A stretch of DNA of 64,000 nucleotides from an uncultured Paracoccaceae bacterium (GCA_947497985.1 CANMIX010000002.1:1-64000), one strand, 5' to 3'. Positions 9,394 to 18,829 are shown, counted from the stretch's first letter. Translations and numbers: made by a program. The notes: generated by a model not told the origin, from the sequence alone.

Positions 9394-10134
9394 ATGAACC
9401 GCTTCTCTCTTAATGGTAAAAAAGCTCTCGTCACCGGGGCCAACACCGGTATTGGTCAGGCAATCGCCATCGCCTTGGCTGCTGCCGGGGCGCATGTGGT
9501 TTGTGCTGGGCGGCGCAGCTGCGGTGAAACTGTCGACCAGATCACCAAGGCGGGTGGCACAGCCGAAGATCTTAAACTGGATTTTGCCGATCCGATGGCC
9601 GCCAAACAAGTCTTCCCAGGCGCCGGGTTTGACGTTCTGATCAACAATGCAGGTATCATTCGCCGCGATGATGCGGTTGATTTCGGCGAAGACGATTGGG
9701 ATGCGGTGATGGACGTCAATGCCAAGGCGCTGTTCTTTACATGTCAGGCGTTTGCACGCGAGGTCATGGCCCAAAACCGCAGCGGCAAGATCGTGAACAT
9801 TGCATCGCTTCTGTCCTTCCAAGGCGGCATTCGCGTCCCATCATACACGGCCTCGAAACATGCGGTTTCTGGCCTGACGAAATTGCTGGCCAATGAATGG
9901 GCGGCCAAGGGCGTCAATGTAAATGCAATTGCGCCGGGTTATATTTCTACCAATAACACCGAGGCGCTGCGTAACGACGCAGACCGCAACAAAGCCATCC
10001 TGGACCGTATCCCAGCAGGACGCTGGGGAGAGGCGCAAGACATTGCAGACACAGCGGTTTTCTTGGCGGCTCCGGCGTCAGATTACATTCATGGTGCCAT
10101 CTTGAATGTCGACGGTGGCTGGCTCGCGCGTTGA
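9394..10134 (+). CDS. kduD: SDR-family 2-dehydro-3-deoxy-D-gluconate 5-dehydrogenase / 2-deoxygluconate 3-dehydrogenase (KduD-like)
   Basis: A 246-residue classical short-chain dehydrogenase. It has the TGANTGIGQ dinucleotide loop, the NNAG motif, and the Ser plus YTASK catalytic set, ending in VDGGWLAR. N-terminal FSLNGKKALVTGANTGIG and length match KduD, which interconverts 2,5-diketo-3-deoxygluconate and 2-keto-3-deoxygluconate in uronate and polyuronate breakdown. ATG 9394 fits the SDR N terminus; the open frame extends upstream to 9199 without SDR-like sequence. The gene converges on udh with 14 bases between stops, a context that supports a uronate role. Other gluconate-type SDR functions cannot be excluded. 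Confidence 0.82.
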   Translation: MNRFSLNGKKALVTGANTGIGQAIAIALAAAGAHVVCAGRRSCGETVDQITKAGGTAEDLKLDFADPMAAKQVFPGAGFDVLINNAGIIRRDDAVDFGEDDWDAVMDVNAKALFFTCQAFAREVMAQNRSGKIVNIASLLSFQGGIRVPSYTASKHAVSGLTKLLANEWAAKGVNVNAIAPGYISTNNTEALRNDADRNKAILDRIPAGRWGEAQDIADTAVFLAAPASDYIHGAILNVDGGWLAR

Positions 10135-10148
10135 TCGCGGGCGTGGTG

Positions 10149-10949
10149 TTAATCGTCGTCTTGGAAAATCGGACACTCGGTAAAGACGCCGCCTTGAAAC
10201 AGGTTCACCGGCAAGCGCGGGTCGGGGTTCGGGCAGGCGGCCTCGATCTTGGCGGCGAACACTTCTGAATTGTCCTGTGGCATCCAGCCCAAGTCTGCGG
10301 CCTTGGAATTGTCCCAAAACGTCCGGTCATTCGCCGACGCCCCATAGACGATCGGACAGCCCAAGGTTTCAACACCAAAGGCAGTCCGGGCAAAGCTGAT
10401 GAAGTCCCGGTGCGACAACCACGTGGCCAGCATCCGATGGTCTTGTGGTTCCTCCAGGCAAGAACCGATGCGCAGAATGGCCGTTTCCTGGCCGAATTTT
10501 TCAAAATAGAACCGCGCCAATGCCTCGCCAAAGGTCTTGGTGACCCCATAAAGGCTGTCTGGCCGCGGCAAAACCGAAGCATCGACGGTTTCGCTTTGTT
10601 TGTAGTATCCGACGACATGGTTGGAGGAGGCAAACAGGATACGCGGCATGCCATTGGCCCGCGCCGCCTCATATAGGTTGTAAAGGCCAAGGATATTGGC
10701 CTGCATCAGGGTCGAAAAGGGCCCCTCAACCGAAAAACCGCCTAGATGGATCACAGCCTCGCAGCCTTCCATAGCATGGTTGAGTGCCGCCAAATCGCCA
10801 AGATCAGCCGCGCGGCTTTCTTCATGCGCCGCCAGATCCGTGATCTCTTCGGGCGCGGATAAGATTACCTTTTCGGCCAATTCCGCGATCAAAGGGCGCA
10901 GGGCCGTGGCCATGCCACCAGATGCGCCTGTAAGCAAAAGTTGTTTCAT
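10149..10949 (-). CDS. udh: Uronate dehydrogenase
   Basis: A 266-residue NAD-dependent extended-SDR/epimerase-type protein that oxidises D-glucuronate or D-galacturonate to the aldarolactone. It carries a TGASGGMA Rossmann loop, the ASSNHVVGYYKQ segment, the SLYGVTK catalytic Tyr-x3-Lys, and RIGSCLEEP, all landmarks of characterised bacterial uronate dehydrogenases, with matching length. ATG 10949 is preceded by AAGGG. A TTG seven codons upstream is less likely. It is tail-to-tail with kduD, and the sugar-acid locus at 43-54 kb may use related substrates. Confidence 0.92.
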   Translation of the reverse strand: MKQLLLTGASGGMATALRPLIAELAEKVILSAPEEITDLAAHEESRAADLGDLAALNHAMEGCEAVIHLGGFSVEGPFSTLMQANILGLYNLYEAARANGMPRILFASSNHVVGYYKQSETVDASVLPRPDSLYGVTKTFGEALARFYFEKFGQETAILRIGSCLEEPQDHRMLATWLSHRDFISFARTAFGVETLGCPIVYGASANDRTFWDNSKAADLGWMPQDNSEVFAAKIEAACPNPDPRLPVNLFQGGVFTECPIFQDDD

Positions 10950-11105
10950 ATCTAAGCCCTTTGACTGCAAATCCTACGACGTGGTTGCCACGCGACATCA
11001 CCGGGACCCGTGGTTCAGGGCCTTTGACGGGATGCATCGCCGTTTATAAATCAGTTTGGGATAAGTGTCGTCAATTCATATGATAACTTTTGATTGTGCC
11101 CAGGC

Positions 11106-11666
11106 CTAGTGCGACGCCACAGTGAGAGACCGGGCGGGCAGTTGGGGCAGCGCCAAGGCCAGTTCACGCAACCACATCATAATGCGCGCCGTGTCATTGC
11201 CTTCGCACAACATCATCAATTCCAGCTCAGCCCGTTCAACCCCGCCGCGACGCAGGCTGGACAGTGCGGTGAGAAGGCGGCGTTCATGTTCCGTCAAAAT
11301 ATCAGCACAATTAGAGCATGCGGGATTGTTGAACATGAAACAGGAGCGCCGCGATTGGCGCACCGCGTCCAAAACCCGTGCAACCAGCGACGCAATGACG
11401 GGGCCATTGCAATAATCAAAATGCTCTTCGGCCGTTGCAAAAGCCTTCATCCAGGTCTGGCTGAGCGGGTTGCTGAACGTGTTGAAGTAATACCGTGCAA
11501 TCTGGATGCAGGTGATTTCATCCTTATCCGCACCGGATTGAGCGATGCGCTGTTCTTTGTCCGAGGGCGTGCGGGTGCAGGCCTCGGGAAAGCTGACAGT
11601 GGGGCGCTGACCGGTTTTGCGACCGTGGGGTCCTGATTGTGGTTGAAATTTCTTGTGGTGTTTCAC
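11106..11666 (-). CDS. Conserved-looking protein of unknown function with a Cys-rich segment
   Basis: A 186-residue soluble protein that I do not recognise. The N-terminal 40 residues are basic and low in complexity. The rest looks helical and contains IQIARYYFNTFS, a cluster CFMFNNPACSNCADIL with three cysteines near residues 111-122, and a Leu-rich helix ELELMMLCEGNDTARIMMWL. The C-x8-C-x2-C spacing could bind metal or form a disulfide, but no fourth ligand is obvious nearby. The longest frame starts at GTG 11666; a shorter internal start is possible. It stands alone, 156 bases from udh and convergent with nothing. Coding status is likely; function unknown. Confidence 0.6.
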   Translation of the reverse strand: MKHHKKFQPQSGPHGRKTGQRPTVSFPEACTRTPSDKEQRIAQSGADKDEITCIQIARYYFNTFSNPLSQTWMKAFATAEEHFDYCNGPVIASLVARVLDAVRQSRRSCFMFNNPACSNCADILTEHERRLLTALSSLRRGGVERAELELMMLCEGNDTARIMMWLRELALALPQLPARSLTVASH

Positions 11667-12029
11667 GGCCCGACCTTTCGTCTGGATGCTTACGATCCTG
11701 TCACTACCGGGCTGATGGGGCTGGGTTTCAATTTCTTACTAAAACACTCTGAAATTAGCAAGGGGCGTATTCCATACTTTTCCAAGGTGCCAGAGCGTGG
11801 CGTGCGTGGTTGGTTTTGAAGTCGCGTAAATATAAGCCATGACGAGGCTTTTTCGCGACGTTCAGTTCAAAAGTTCTCGGCCCCTTACATCTCGACGCTT
11901 GCATGAACCGGATCGGCTGTGCAATCGCAGGGATATCGAATGAGTGGAATGTGCGGCTAGGACCTTAAAGATGGCTTTTATACAGATAGATACGCGCAGA
12001 TTTGCCCGACACGAAATGCGGAGCGCAAA
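11667..12029. other. Intergenic region upstream of the ghrA-like gene
   Basis: In these 363 bases I see no gene with a ribosome-binding site and no clear repeat. The right end carries GGAGCGCAAA immediately before ATG 12030, the ribosome-binding site of the ghrA-like gene. The promoters of both divergent flanking genes should lie here. Confidence 0.55.
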
Positions 12030-12962
12030 ATGATTGGTGTCGCCATAGATGCAGATTTAGACATCCTTGATTTTCTCGGAGAGGCCTTGGCCACCCATTC
12101 ACCAAACCTGTCGGTGCTGCGAGAGGATGAGGTGACAGATCCGCAAACCGTTGAATTCGCACTGACCTTTCGCCCGGCGGATGATGCATTTACCCGGTAC
12201 ACTGGGCTAAAGGCTGTCGTCTCGGTTGCGGCTGGTGTGGACGCAATCCTGTCTTGCCCGTCCCTGCCAAAAGATGTGGCCGTTCTGCGGGTGGAGGATG
12301 ACGACCAAGCCTTGCAGATGGCAGGCTTTGCGGCATTTCATGTTCTGTGGCACCACCGTCGCATGGATCTGCATTTGGAAGACCAGATGAATGAGGTCTG
12401 GAACCGCCCTCAATCTGGACGCTCGCCTGCCGAGCGTCGGGTTGGCGTTATGGGGTTTGGTCTGATGGGCCGTGCAGTTGCCAAGTCGATTGCAGCGCTC
12501 GGCTATCCAACCGCCAGCCTATCACGCAGCATGCCCGAACCTTCAGAGCCCGGTATCGAGCACTTTATCGATGCGGACCGGGATGCGTTTCTGGCCCGCA
12601 GCGATATCTTGATTAATGTGCTGCCGTTGACGCAAGCGACACGTGGCGTGATGAATGCTGATCTGCTTGCGGCCTTGCCCCAAGGCGCCTGTGTGGTGAA
12701 TTTGGGTCGCGGTGAACATCTGGACGACGCTGCATTGTTGGCTGCCTTAGAAAGCGGTCAAATCACGGGTGCGTCGCTGGATGCGTTTGAGAATGAGCCA
12801 TTGGCAGAAGGGCACCCTTTTTGGTCGCACCCTCGTATTTTGGTGACGCCGCACACCGCGAGCGCCCCCGAGCCAACGGGTGTTGTCCTGTCCATCAAAG
12901 ACGGGTTGCGCCGGCTGGCGGATGGGGACGTCGGTGATGATCGTTTGGCGCGAGGATATTGA
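12030..12962 (+). CDS. ghrA: Glyoxylate/hydroxypyruvate reductase A-like D-2-hydroxyacid dehydrogenase
   Basis: A 310-residue NAD(P)-dependent 2-hydroxyacid dehydrogenase of the GhrA branch. The Rossmann motif GVMGFGLMGRAVA is near residues 140-152, the substrate Arg lies in NLGRGEHLDD, Glu in DAFENEPL, and the catalytic His in TPHTAS. It would reduce glyoxylate or hydroxypyruvate to glycolate or D-glycerate in the cytoplasm. GGAG seven bases before ATG supports this start. It converges on matB and is not obviously part of either neighbouring operon. Confidence 0.87.
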   Translation: MIGVAIDADLDILDFLGEALATHSPNLSVLREDEVTDPQTVEFALTFRPADDAFTRYTGLKAVVSVAAGVDAILSCPSLPKDVAVLRVEDDDQALQMAGFAAFHVLWHHRRMDLHLEDQMNEVWNRPQSGRSPAERRVGVMGFGLMGRAVAKSIAALGYPTASLSRSMPEPSEPGIEHFIDADRDAFLARSDILINVLPLTQATRGVMNADLLAALPQGACVVNLGRGEHLDDAALLAALESGQITGASLDAFENEPLAEGHPFWSHPRILVTPHTASAPEPTGVVLSIKDGLRRLADGDVGDDRLARGY

Positions 12963-12984
12963 AAACACGTAACCTCAGCGTAGG

Positions 12985-13018
12985 CCCGGTGCGCTGACGC
13001 AAGAGTGCGCGCACCGGG
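12985..13018. terminator. Hairpin between convergent ghrA and matB
   Basis: CCCGGTGCGC (12985-12994) and GCGCACCGGG (13009-13018) form a perfect 10-bp stem with a 14-nt loop in the 73-bp gap between the two stop codons. There is no clear U-tract on either side, so terminator activity for both genes is inferred from position and stability. Confidence 0.6.
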
Positions 13019-13035
13019 TAATAAACAAGCGCGGC

Positions 13036-14553
13036 TTATGCTTTTGCAAGACGGCTGCTGTACATGTCGCGCAGGATGTTTTTCTGCACTTTTCCCATCG
13101 TGTTGCGGGGCAATGCATCCATAAGGACCAGCGCGCGTGGATGTTTGAACCGTGCCAGTGAACCTTGAACCGCGGACATAATGGCATCCAGATCTGGTGT
13201 CGCGCCTGCCTCGGGAATGATCACGCCAAGAACGGTTTCACCGAAATCTGGATGGGGCACGCCGATTACCGCAGTTTCCAGAACACCGGGCTGTTCGTCC
13301 AGCACCAGCTCAACCTCTTTGGGGTAGATGTTGTAACCGCCCGAGATGATCAGGTCCTTGTTACGCCCCACAATCTGGACATAACCATCGGCGTCGATTT
13401 TACCCAAGTCCCCGGTGATAAAGAACCCATCCGCCCGCAGCTCATCCGCGGTCTTTTCCGGCATCTGCCAATAGCCTTTGAAAACATTGGGACCGCGGAC
13501 CTCGATCTGGCCGATTTCTCCTTGTGGCAGTTCAGATCCAGTATCCGGATTGGTGATCTTCAGCTCCACTCCGGGCAGAGGGAAGCCCACAGTGCCCGCC
13601 CGCCGCTCCCCGTCATAGGGGTTGGAGGTGTTCATATTGGTTTCGGTCATGCCATAGCGTTCCAAAATCCGATGGCCTGTGCGCTCCTCGAACTTCACAT
13701 GGGTTTCCGCCAGCAAAGGCGCAGAACCTGACACGAACAAACGCATGTGCTGCGTCAGGTCGCGGGTAAAGCGGGCATCGTTCAACAGGCGGGTGTAAAA
13801 GGTCGGCACACCCATCATGCTTGTGGCACGCGGCAGACTATCGATGATCTGGTCCTGATCGAACTTCGGCAGGAATATCATGCTTCCACCGGCCGCCAGT
13901 ACCACATTGGTCGCCACAAACAGACCATGGGTGTGAAAGATCGGCAGCGCATGAAGCAGCACGTCTTGATCGGTGAAACGCCATTCCTGAACGAGGGTTT
14001 CCGCATTGGACAGCAGGTTATCCTGCGTCAGCATCGCCCCTTTGGAGCGACCCGTGGTGCCCGACGTATAAAGAAACGCAGCCAAATCGTCGCCGCTGCG
14101 ATCCACGGTGGCAAATACGTCGGACATGCCGCAGGCCTGATCGACCAAGCTGCCGGTCCCATCCGCATTCAGCGTTTCTAGCCGGGCACCAAATGCTGCA
14201 ACCACCGGGTCAAGCGCGACTTTCTTGGAGGTGTCGCACAGAACCAACGCAGCTTGGCTGTTGTCGATGAAATAGCTCAGCTCATCCACAGTATAGGCGG
14301 TGTTGAGCGGCAGGAAAATCAACCCGGCTTGTGCACAGGCCGCATAAACGGCCAAGGCTTCGGGGGATTTTTCCACTTGCACCGCCACCCGGTCACCGGG
14401 TTTTAATCCGTTTTGGACAAGCACATGTGCAAATTGCGCGGCCATGGACAAAAATGCCTGATGGCTCAGGACCTTGCCACCGTCGAGATGAAGAAACGCG
14501 GTCTCTTTTCCGGCGTGGCAGCCCAATAGGGTGTCGTAGAGCGGATTGGGCAT
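13036..14553 (-). CDS. matB: Malonyl-CoA synthetase
   Basis: A 505-residue acyl-adenylate-forming enzyme that activates malonate to malonyl-CoA with ATP and CoA. It shows the P-loop YTSGTTGRSKGAML near residue 165, the YGMTETNMNTSNPY substrate/adenylate segment, GYNIYPKEVE, and the C-terminal catalytic Lys in NTMGKVQKN. These match MatB and separate it from acetyl-CoA synthetases. It is the last gene of matPQMAB, seven bases after matA, so product and decarboxylase substrate are made together. Expression is probably under MatR. Confidence 0.93.
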   Translation of the reverse strand: MPNPLYDTLLGCHAGKETAFLHLDGGKVLSHQAFLSMAAQFAHVLVQNGLKPGDRVAVQVEKSPEALAVYAACAQAGLIFLPLNTAYTVDELSYFIDNSQAALVLCDTSKKVALDPVVAAFGARLETLNADGTGSLVDQACGMSDVFATVDRSGDDLAAFLYTSGTTGRSKGAMLTQDNLLSNAETLVQEWRFTDQDVLLHALPIFHTHGLFVATNVVLAAGGSMIFLPKFDQDQIIDSLPRATSMMGVPTFYTRLLNDARFTRDLTQHMRLFVSGSAPLLAETHVKFEERTGHRILERYGMTETNMNTSNPYDGERRAGTVGFPLPGVELKITNPDTGSELPQGEIGQIEVRGPNVFKGYWQMPEKTADELRADGFFITGDLGKIDADGYVQIVGRNKDLIISGGYNIYPKEVELVLDEQPGVLETAVIGVPHPDFGETVLGVIIPEAGATPDLDAIMSAVQGSLARFKHPRALVLMDALPRNTMGKVQKNILRDMYSSRLAKA

Positions 14554-14559
14554 GGGAGG

Positions 14560-15819
14560 TTACCTTTCTTGGGGGGCTTCGCCGTGTACAGCAGCGGCCA
14601 GCGTCTGGACCTCTGTTGTTGCAACCACATTTCGCGTGGTGGCAAAGTCTTCGTGGTTTTGCGACACGGTCGCCAGATCATAGAGATAATTTACCATAGT
14701 GCCTGCGGATTGAACGCGCCCTTTTTCCGAGGTGTCAGCGTCGGCATGGACCGCATGAATAATGGCTCCGTTGCCAAGATGGAAGCGGGCCACAGGATCA
14801 AAGGGCAAATCGCCGCGTGACTTTGCATGGATAAGGTAATGCGCTGCCAGGGATTTGATCCGATCGGCGTGTTCGGGGCTCCAATCGATCTGCTGCTGAA
14901 ACAGCCATTTTGTCAGGCCTGGAATGGGCGACAGGGTCACAAAGGTCTGCAATCCATCCAGTTCGGCAGCCAGATCTGCCGCCACCTGTTTGATCAGGGA
15001 ATTGCCAAAGGAGATGCTTGCCAGACCGGCCTGACAGTTGGAGATCGAGTAAAACACCGCTGTATCCGCGTCTTGCGCGGGCAGGGGCGCGCGGTCTTGG
15101 GCCAGCAATCCTTGGATCGAACCGGGCGTCCCTTTGGTCAGGGCAACTTCGACAAAGATCAGCGGCTCATCCGGCATTGTGGGGTGGAAAAAGGCAAAGC
15201 AGCGGCGGTCGCTTGGCTCCAACCGCCTGCGCAGATCTTCCCAGCTTTCGATGGCATGCACGGCCTCATAGGCGATGATCTTCTCCAAAATATGAGCGGG
15301 GCTTTCCCAGGAAATTGGCCGCAGCACCAGAAATCCACGGTTGAACCACGAGGCAAAGAGATGGCGAAAATCCAGATCAAGCGCGGCAAGTTCGGGATCC
15401 TTGCCGCCCAGCCGTAGCAGATCGGCCCGCATCCGCACCAAAGCTTGGGTGGCACCGGGCAGGCGGTTCATGCGGCGGATCAATTCTTGCCGTTTTGGTT
15501 CCGCCGCTGCGGCAAAAGCACGGTAGCTGACCTTGGACGGCGCGCGCTCATACTCTTCCAGCGTCGAGCGGACGGCCTCTGGGTCAATATTCATTGCAGT
15601 GGCGATAAAACGGAAAAACACCACCTTATCGTCGTCTGACATTCCATCGAACCGGGCCAGGATCTCTTCGGCCAGGGCCAGCCCCGATGTTTCACTGGCT
15701 GAGCCGACCAATGCCTCGGCCAGTTGGTTCAGGCTGCGACTGTCATCGGCCATCGCGGATTGTCCCCGGCGATGCCGACGTTCAAAGACGGTGGACAGGA
15801 GGTCGGCAAACAAGGTCAT
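14560..15819 (-). CDS. matA: Malonyl-CoA decarboxylase
   Basis: A 419-residue malonyl-CoA decarboxylase that converts malonyl-CoA to acetyl-CoA and CO2. The helical N-terminal domain spans about residues 1-150. The acetyltransferase-like catalytic domain contains CFAFFHPTMPDEPLIFVEV and, near the C terminus, FHLGNGAIIHAVHADADTSEKG followed by MVNYLY, the usual signature stretches of the family. ATG 15819 overlaps the matM stop as ATGA, implying translational coupling, with GGGAGG ten bases upstream. The frame stays open 20 codons further upstream without family sequence. Its place after the TRAP genes fits the rhizobial matPQMAB order. Confidence 0.94.
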   Translation of the reverse strand: MTLFADLLSTVFERRHRRGQSAMADDSRSLNQLAEALVGSASETSGLALAEEILARFDGMSDDDKVVFFRFIATAMNIDPEAVRSTLEEYERAPSKVSYRAFAAAAEPKRQELIRRMNRLPGATQALVRMRADLLRLGGKDPELAALDLDFRHLFASWFNRGFLVLRPISWESPAHILEKIIAYEAVHAIESWEDLRRRLEPSDRRCFAFFHPTMPDEPLIFVEVALTKGTPGSIQGLLAQDRAPLPAQDADTAVFYSISNCQAGLASISFGNSLIKQVAADLAAELDGLQTFVTLSPIPGLTKWLFQQQIDWSPEHADRIKSLAAHYLIHAKSRGDLPFDPVARFHLGNGAIIHAVHADADTSEKGRVQSAGTMVNYLYDLATVSQNHEDFATTRNVVATTEVQTLAAAVHGEAPQER

Positions 15820-17135
15820 AGCGTTGCACCTCCCATCAGGGCATTTGGCAGCCAGGTCGCAAGGTCTGGAAACAGGCAAAGCAGGACAATGGCCAGGATC
15901 ATGCAGGCGACAAAGGGCAGGGAGCCGGTCAGAATTGTCTTGAGCGAGATATCCGGCGCGATCCCGTTGATTACATAAAGGTTCAGACCAACCGGCGGCG
16001 AAATCAGACCAATCTCCATGTTGATGGTCAGCACCACCGCAAACCAGATAGGGTCAAAACCAGCCGTGGTGATGATGGGCAACAAGATGGGCGCGGCCAT
16101 CAGGATCACGGCCACAGGTGGCAGGAAAAATCCCGCGATCAGCAGAAAGACGTTCACGGCCCCCATCAAGACCCAGCGGTTGACTTCCAGCGTTCCAATC
16201 CACTCGGCAATCGATTGGGTGATGAACAGTGACGACAGCATGTATGAAAACACACCCGCAGCGGCGATGATGAACAGGATCATCACGCTTTCCTTGGTGC
16301 TGTCGCGCAGGACCGTCCAGATCGCACGCGGGTGCCACAGCTTATAGATGATCACCGCGATCAACAGACATAACAAAGCGCCAACGGCCGCCGTCTCAGA
16401 CGGGGTCGCGATGCCGCCGTACATGGCATAAAGCACGCCGAGGATGATCGCGAGGAAGGGAAGGACCCTTGGCAGGATCTCAAACCTTTGTTTCCACGTA
16501 TAGGTGCCGGATCCCAGCTGTTTGGCATTGCCCGATGCCCAGGTGGAATAGAGCGACCAGACCATAAACAGACCAACCAACAACACGCCCGGGATCACCC
16601 CGGCCAAGAATAGTCGCCCGATCGAGGTTTCGGTGGCGATGCCATAGACGATCATGGTGACGGAGGGTGGGATCAGGATGCCCAATGTGCCCCCTGCGGC
16701 AATGGATCCTGCGGCAACCCCGTCGGGATAACCGCGTTTGCGCATCTCGGGGATGCCCATTTTGCCGATCGCGGCGCAAGTTGCTGGTGATGATCCGGAC
16801 ATGGCTGCAAACAAGGCGCAGGCGCCGAGGTTTGATACCACCAATCCGCCGGGCATGCGGCCAAGCCAACGTTCCAGCGCCTCATACAAGTCAGCGCCCG
16901 CACGGGTCGAAGCGATGGAGGCGCCCATGATGATAAACATCGGGATCGACAGCAGTGCAAAGTTATCAAGCTTGCCAAACAGGATTTCAGGCATCAGCTC
17001 AAGCGAGCGAGGCCCGTCAAAGACAATCAGGAACCCGGCGGACACAATCAACAGACCAATGGCGACCGAGACACCAGAGAATAACACAAGGATGGTGGTA
17101 ATCGCCACGATCCCACCAAGCAGGAGCGGATCCAT
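15816..17135 (-). CDS. matM: TRAP transporter large permease (DctM type), malonate locus
   Basis: A 439-residue polytopic membrane protein of the DctM family with about twelve hydrophobic segments. Family sequences are visible: GLLIVSAGFLIVFDGP, AMSGSSPATCAAIGKMGIPEM, GTLGILIPPSVTMIVYG, and the C-terminal EIGLISPPVGLNLYVING. It forms the sodium-driven translocation channel with the small subunit encoded next to it. It overlaps matQ by one base (TGATG) and matA by four. The linked decarboxylase and synthetase make malonate the likely substrate. Confidence 0.93.
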   Translation of the reverse strand: MDPLLLGGIVAITTILVLFSGVSVAIGLLIVSAGFLIVFDGPRSLELMPEILFGKLDNFALLSIPMFIIMGASIASTRAGADLYEALERWLGRMPGGLVVSNLGACALFAAMSGSSPATCAAIGKMGIPEMRKRGYPDGVAAGSIAAGGTLGILIPPSVTMIVYGIATETSIGRLFLAGVIPGVLLVGLFMVWSLYSTWASGNAKQLGSGTYTWKQRFEILPRVLPFLAIILGVLYAMYGGIATPSETAAVGALLCLLIAVIIYKLWHPRAIWTVLRDSTKESVMILFIIAAAGVFSYMLSSLFITQSIAEWIGTLEVNRWVLMGAVNVFLLIAGFFLPPVAVILMAAPILLPIITTAGFDPIWFAVVLTINMEIGLISPPVGLNLYVINGIAPDISLKTILTGSLPFVACMILAIVLLCLFPDLATWLPNALMGGATL

Positions 17136-17683
17136 CAGCTGTCCTCCAATCCGTAAGGTTTATCAATGCCGAAGATCACCGCCACCAGATCGGCGATCAA
17201 CTGTAGCAACAACAAACCAAATCCAATTGGGATCGATAGATAGGGGATCCACAGGCGCACCCCCCACACGGTGTCAGATCGCCAGCCACGCTCCCAGGCA
17301 AAATGCCAATAGTCATAGCCGTACACCAGCATCACCGTGATGATCGCAATGGACAGGGTGGATGTCAGTATCGACATGTAGAACCGGGCACGCGGTGCCA
17401 GTGACAGCGGGATCAGGTCAACGTTCACATGTCCACGCAGACGTTGCACATAGGGCAGTCCGATCAATGTGGCGGCCACCATCAGGTAAATCACCGCCTC
17501 AGTTTGCCAAATGGTGGAGCCGTTCAGCACAAAGCGGATGATGATCATTTGGCAGGTGATGCCCACGGCGGCCACAATCATAGCGGCAGAGCACCACCCG
17601 GCCAGAGTGGATAGAGCGGCAACTGCGGTGAGGAAGGGATTGTTCCCGGTTTGTGAAGCAACGGCAGAGCTGTGGCTCGCCAT
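17135..17683 (-). CDS. matQ: TRAP transporter small permease (DctQ type), malonate locus
   Basis: A 182-residue membrane protein with four hydrophobic segments (about residues 20-43, 62-80, 105-125 and 148-170) and the DctQ motif IWQTEAVIYLMVAATLIGLPYVQRLRGHVNVDLI. It pairs with MatM in the membrane. ATG 17683 has AGGAGG nearby. It follows matP after a 77-bp gap that contains a strong hairpin, which may set a higher level of the binding protein than of the membrane subunits. Confidence 0.92.
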   Translation of the reverse strand: MASHSSAVASQTGNNPFLTAVAALSTLAGWCSAAMIVAAVGITCQMIIIRFVLNGSTIWQTEAVIYLMVAATLIGLPYVQRLRGHVNVDLIPLSLAPRARFYMSILTSTLSIAIITVMLVYGYDYWHFAWERGWRSDTVWGVRLWIPYLSIPIGFGLLLLQLIADLVAVIFGIDKPYGLEDS

Positions 17684-17730
17684 AGGCGCCTCCTGTCGTC
17701 AAAGGTGGTATTGGAGTGTTCGTGATGGGC

Positions 17731-17754
17731 TGGGGCAACCCAGTGGTTGCCCCA
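17731..17754 (-). promoter_or_regulatory. Intercistronic hairpin after matP
   Basis: TGGGGCAACC (17731-17740) and GGTTGCCCCA (17745-17754) make a perfect 10-bp stem with a tetraloop, beginning six bases after the matP stop. There is no U-run on the minus strand, so it looks like an mRNA 3'-end stabiliser or partial attenuator rather than a full terminator. Confidence 0.65.
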
Positions 17755-17760
17755 CCAAAG

Positions 17761-18747
17761 TCATTCAACGGCCAGTGCGAGATCGAGCAGCGCTTGTCCG
17801 TCATCCACTTCTTCGACGAATTTCTTGTAGGACGTGTCCATCGCCAATGCGCGCCAAGCCTCGAAATCCTCGGCTGACATTTCTGCCAGTTCCACACCCG
17901 CTTTGGCAAAGACTTCGGCAGAGGCTGCGTCCTGTTTTTTCGCTTCGGCAAGATAATGCGCCTCTGCCTTCTCAGCGGCGGCCAACAGCGCGGCTTGTTG
18001 CTCTGGGCTTAGCCCCTCGAATGTGGATTTGTTCATCAGCAATGGTTGATACATGAACCACAGTGCGACATCGCCTGCCGGGGTATAGCAGCTGACTTGT
18101 TCGTAAATCCGATATGAGACAAACGAAGAAGACGATGTATTGGCAGCCTGCAAAACCCCGGTCTGCATCGCATTGTAAATCTCGGACGAGGCCATCGAGG
18201 CAATTGAAGCTCCGGCACCTGCCAGCATCTGTTCAAAGGATTTGCCAGCAGCGCGGGTTTGCAACCCCTCTACGTCATCCGGGGATGTGATGCATTTGTC
18301 CTTGCCTGCAAATCCACCAGCCAGATAGCCGTGCACCAGCACCATGACATCATCCTGCGCCATCTTTGCTTCCAACGCCTCCATGAAGGGGGACGTGGAC
18401 AAACGCGCCGCGTGGTCGTGGTTTTTCACCAAGCCCGGCATCAAAGTCAGGTTATACGCCGGCTGTTGCCCGCCCGCATAGCTGAGCGGTAGGACCGTCA
18501 TATCCAGCTGGCCGCGGCTCAGTGGTTTATATTGTTCGCGCGGCTTGAACAGGGATTTGGAGCCAAAAATCTTGATCTCCAGATCCACATCTGCTGCGGC
18601 GACTTCATCGGCAACGATTTGTGCCACTTGATGGCGAATATCCTTGTTGGACCATTGATGGGACAGGCGCAGTTCCGTTGCCTGAGCAGCAGCACCCATC
18701 GCAACAAGAGACACGGCCGCAAGGGCCGTTTTGAACGTCAGTTTCAT
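17761..18747 (-). CDS. matP: TRAP transporter solute-binding protein (DctP type), malonate locus
   Basis: A 328-residue periplasmic protein with a Sec signal peptide (MKLTFKTALAAVSLVAMGAAAQA, cleavage near residue 23). Mature sequence shows DctP features: LRLSHQWSNKDIRHQVAQI, IKIFGSKSLFKPREQYKPLSRGQLDM, and EIYNAMQTGVLQAANTSSSSF in the ligand-loop region. It would capture malonate and deliver it to MatQM. ATG 18747 has a GGGAGGAG ribosome-binding site. It is first in the operon, divergent from matR, with a GntR-type palindrome between them. The substrate is inferred from the neighbouring enzymes. Confidence 0.92.
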   Translation of the reverse strand: MKLTFKTALAAVSLVAMGAAAQATELRLSHQWSNKDIRHQVAQIVADEVAAADVDLEIKIFGSKSLFKPREQYKPLSRGQLDMTVLPLSYAGGQQPAYNLTLMPGLVKNHDHAARLSTSPFMEALEAKMAQDDVMVLVHGYLAGGFAGKDKCITSPDDVEGLQTRAAGKSFEQMLAGAGASIASMASSEIYNAMQTGVLQAANTSSSSFVSYRIYEQVSCYTPAGDVALWFMYQPLLMNKSTFEGLSPEQQAALLAAAEKAEAHYLAEAKKQDAASAEVFAKAGVELAEMSAEDFEAWRALAMDTSYKKFVEEVDDGQALLDLALAVE

Positions 18748-18829
18748 TGTTCTCCTCCCAAAGAATTATAATGGCCCTCCTCAAGGCCGGGTTTAGGTTA
18801 GGCTGAGAATGTTTTTTAGGTCAATAATT

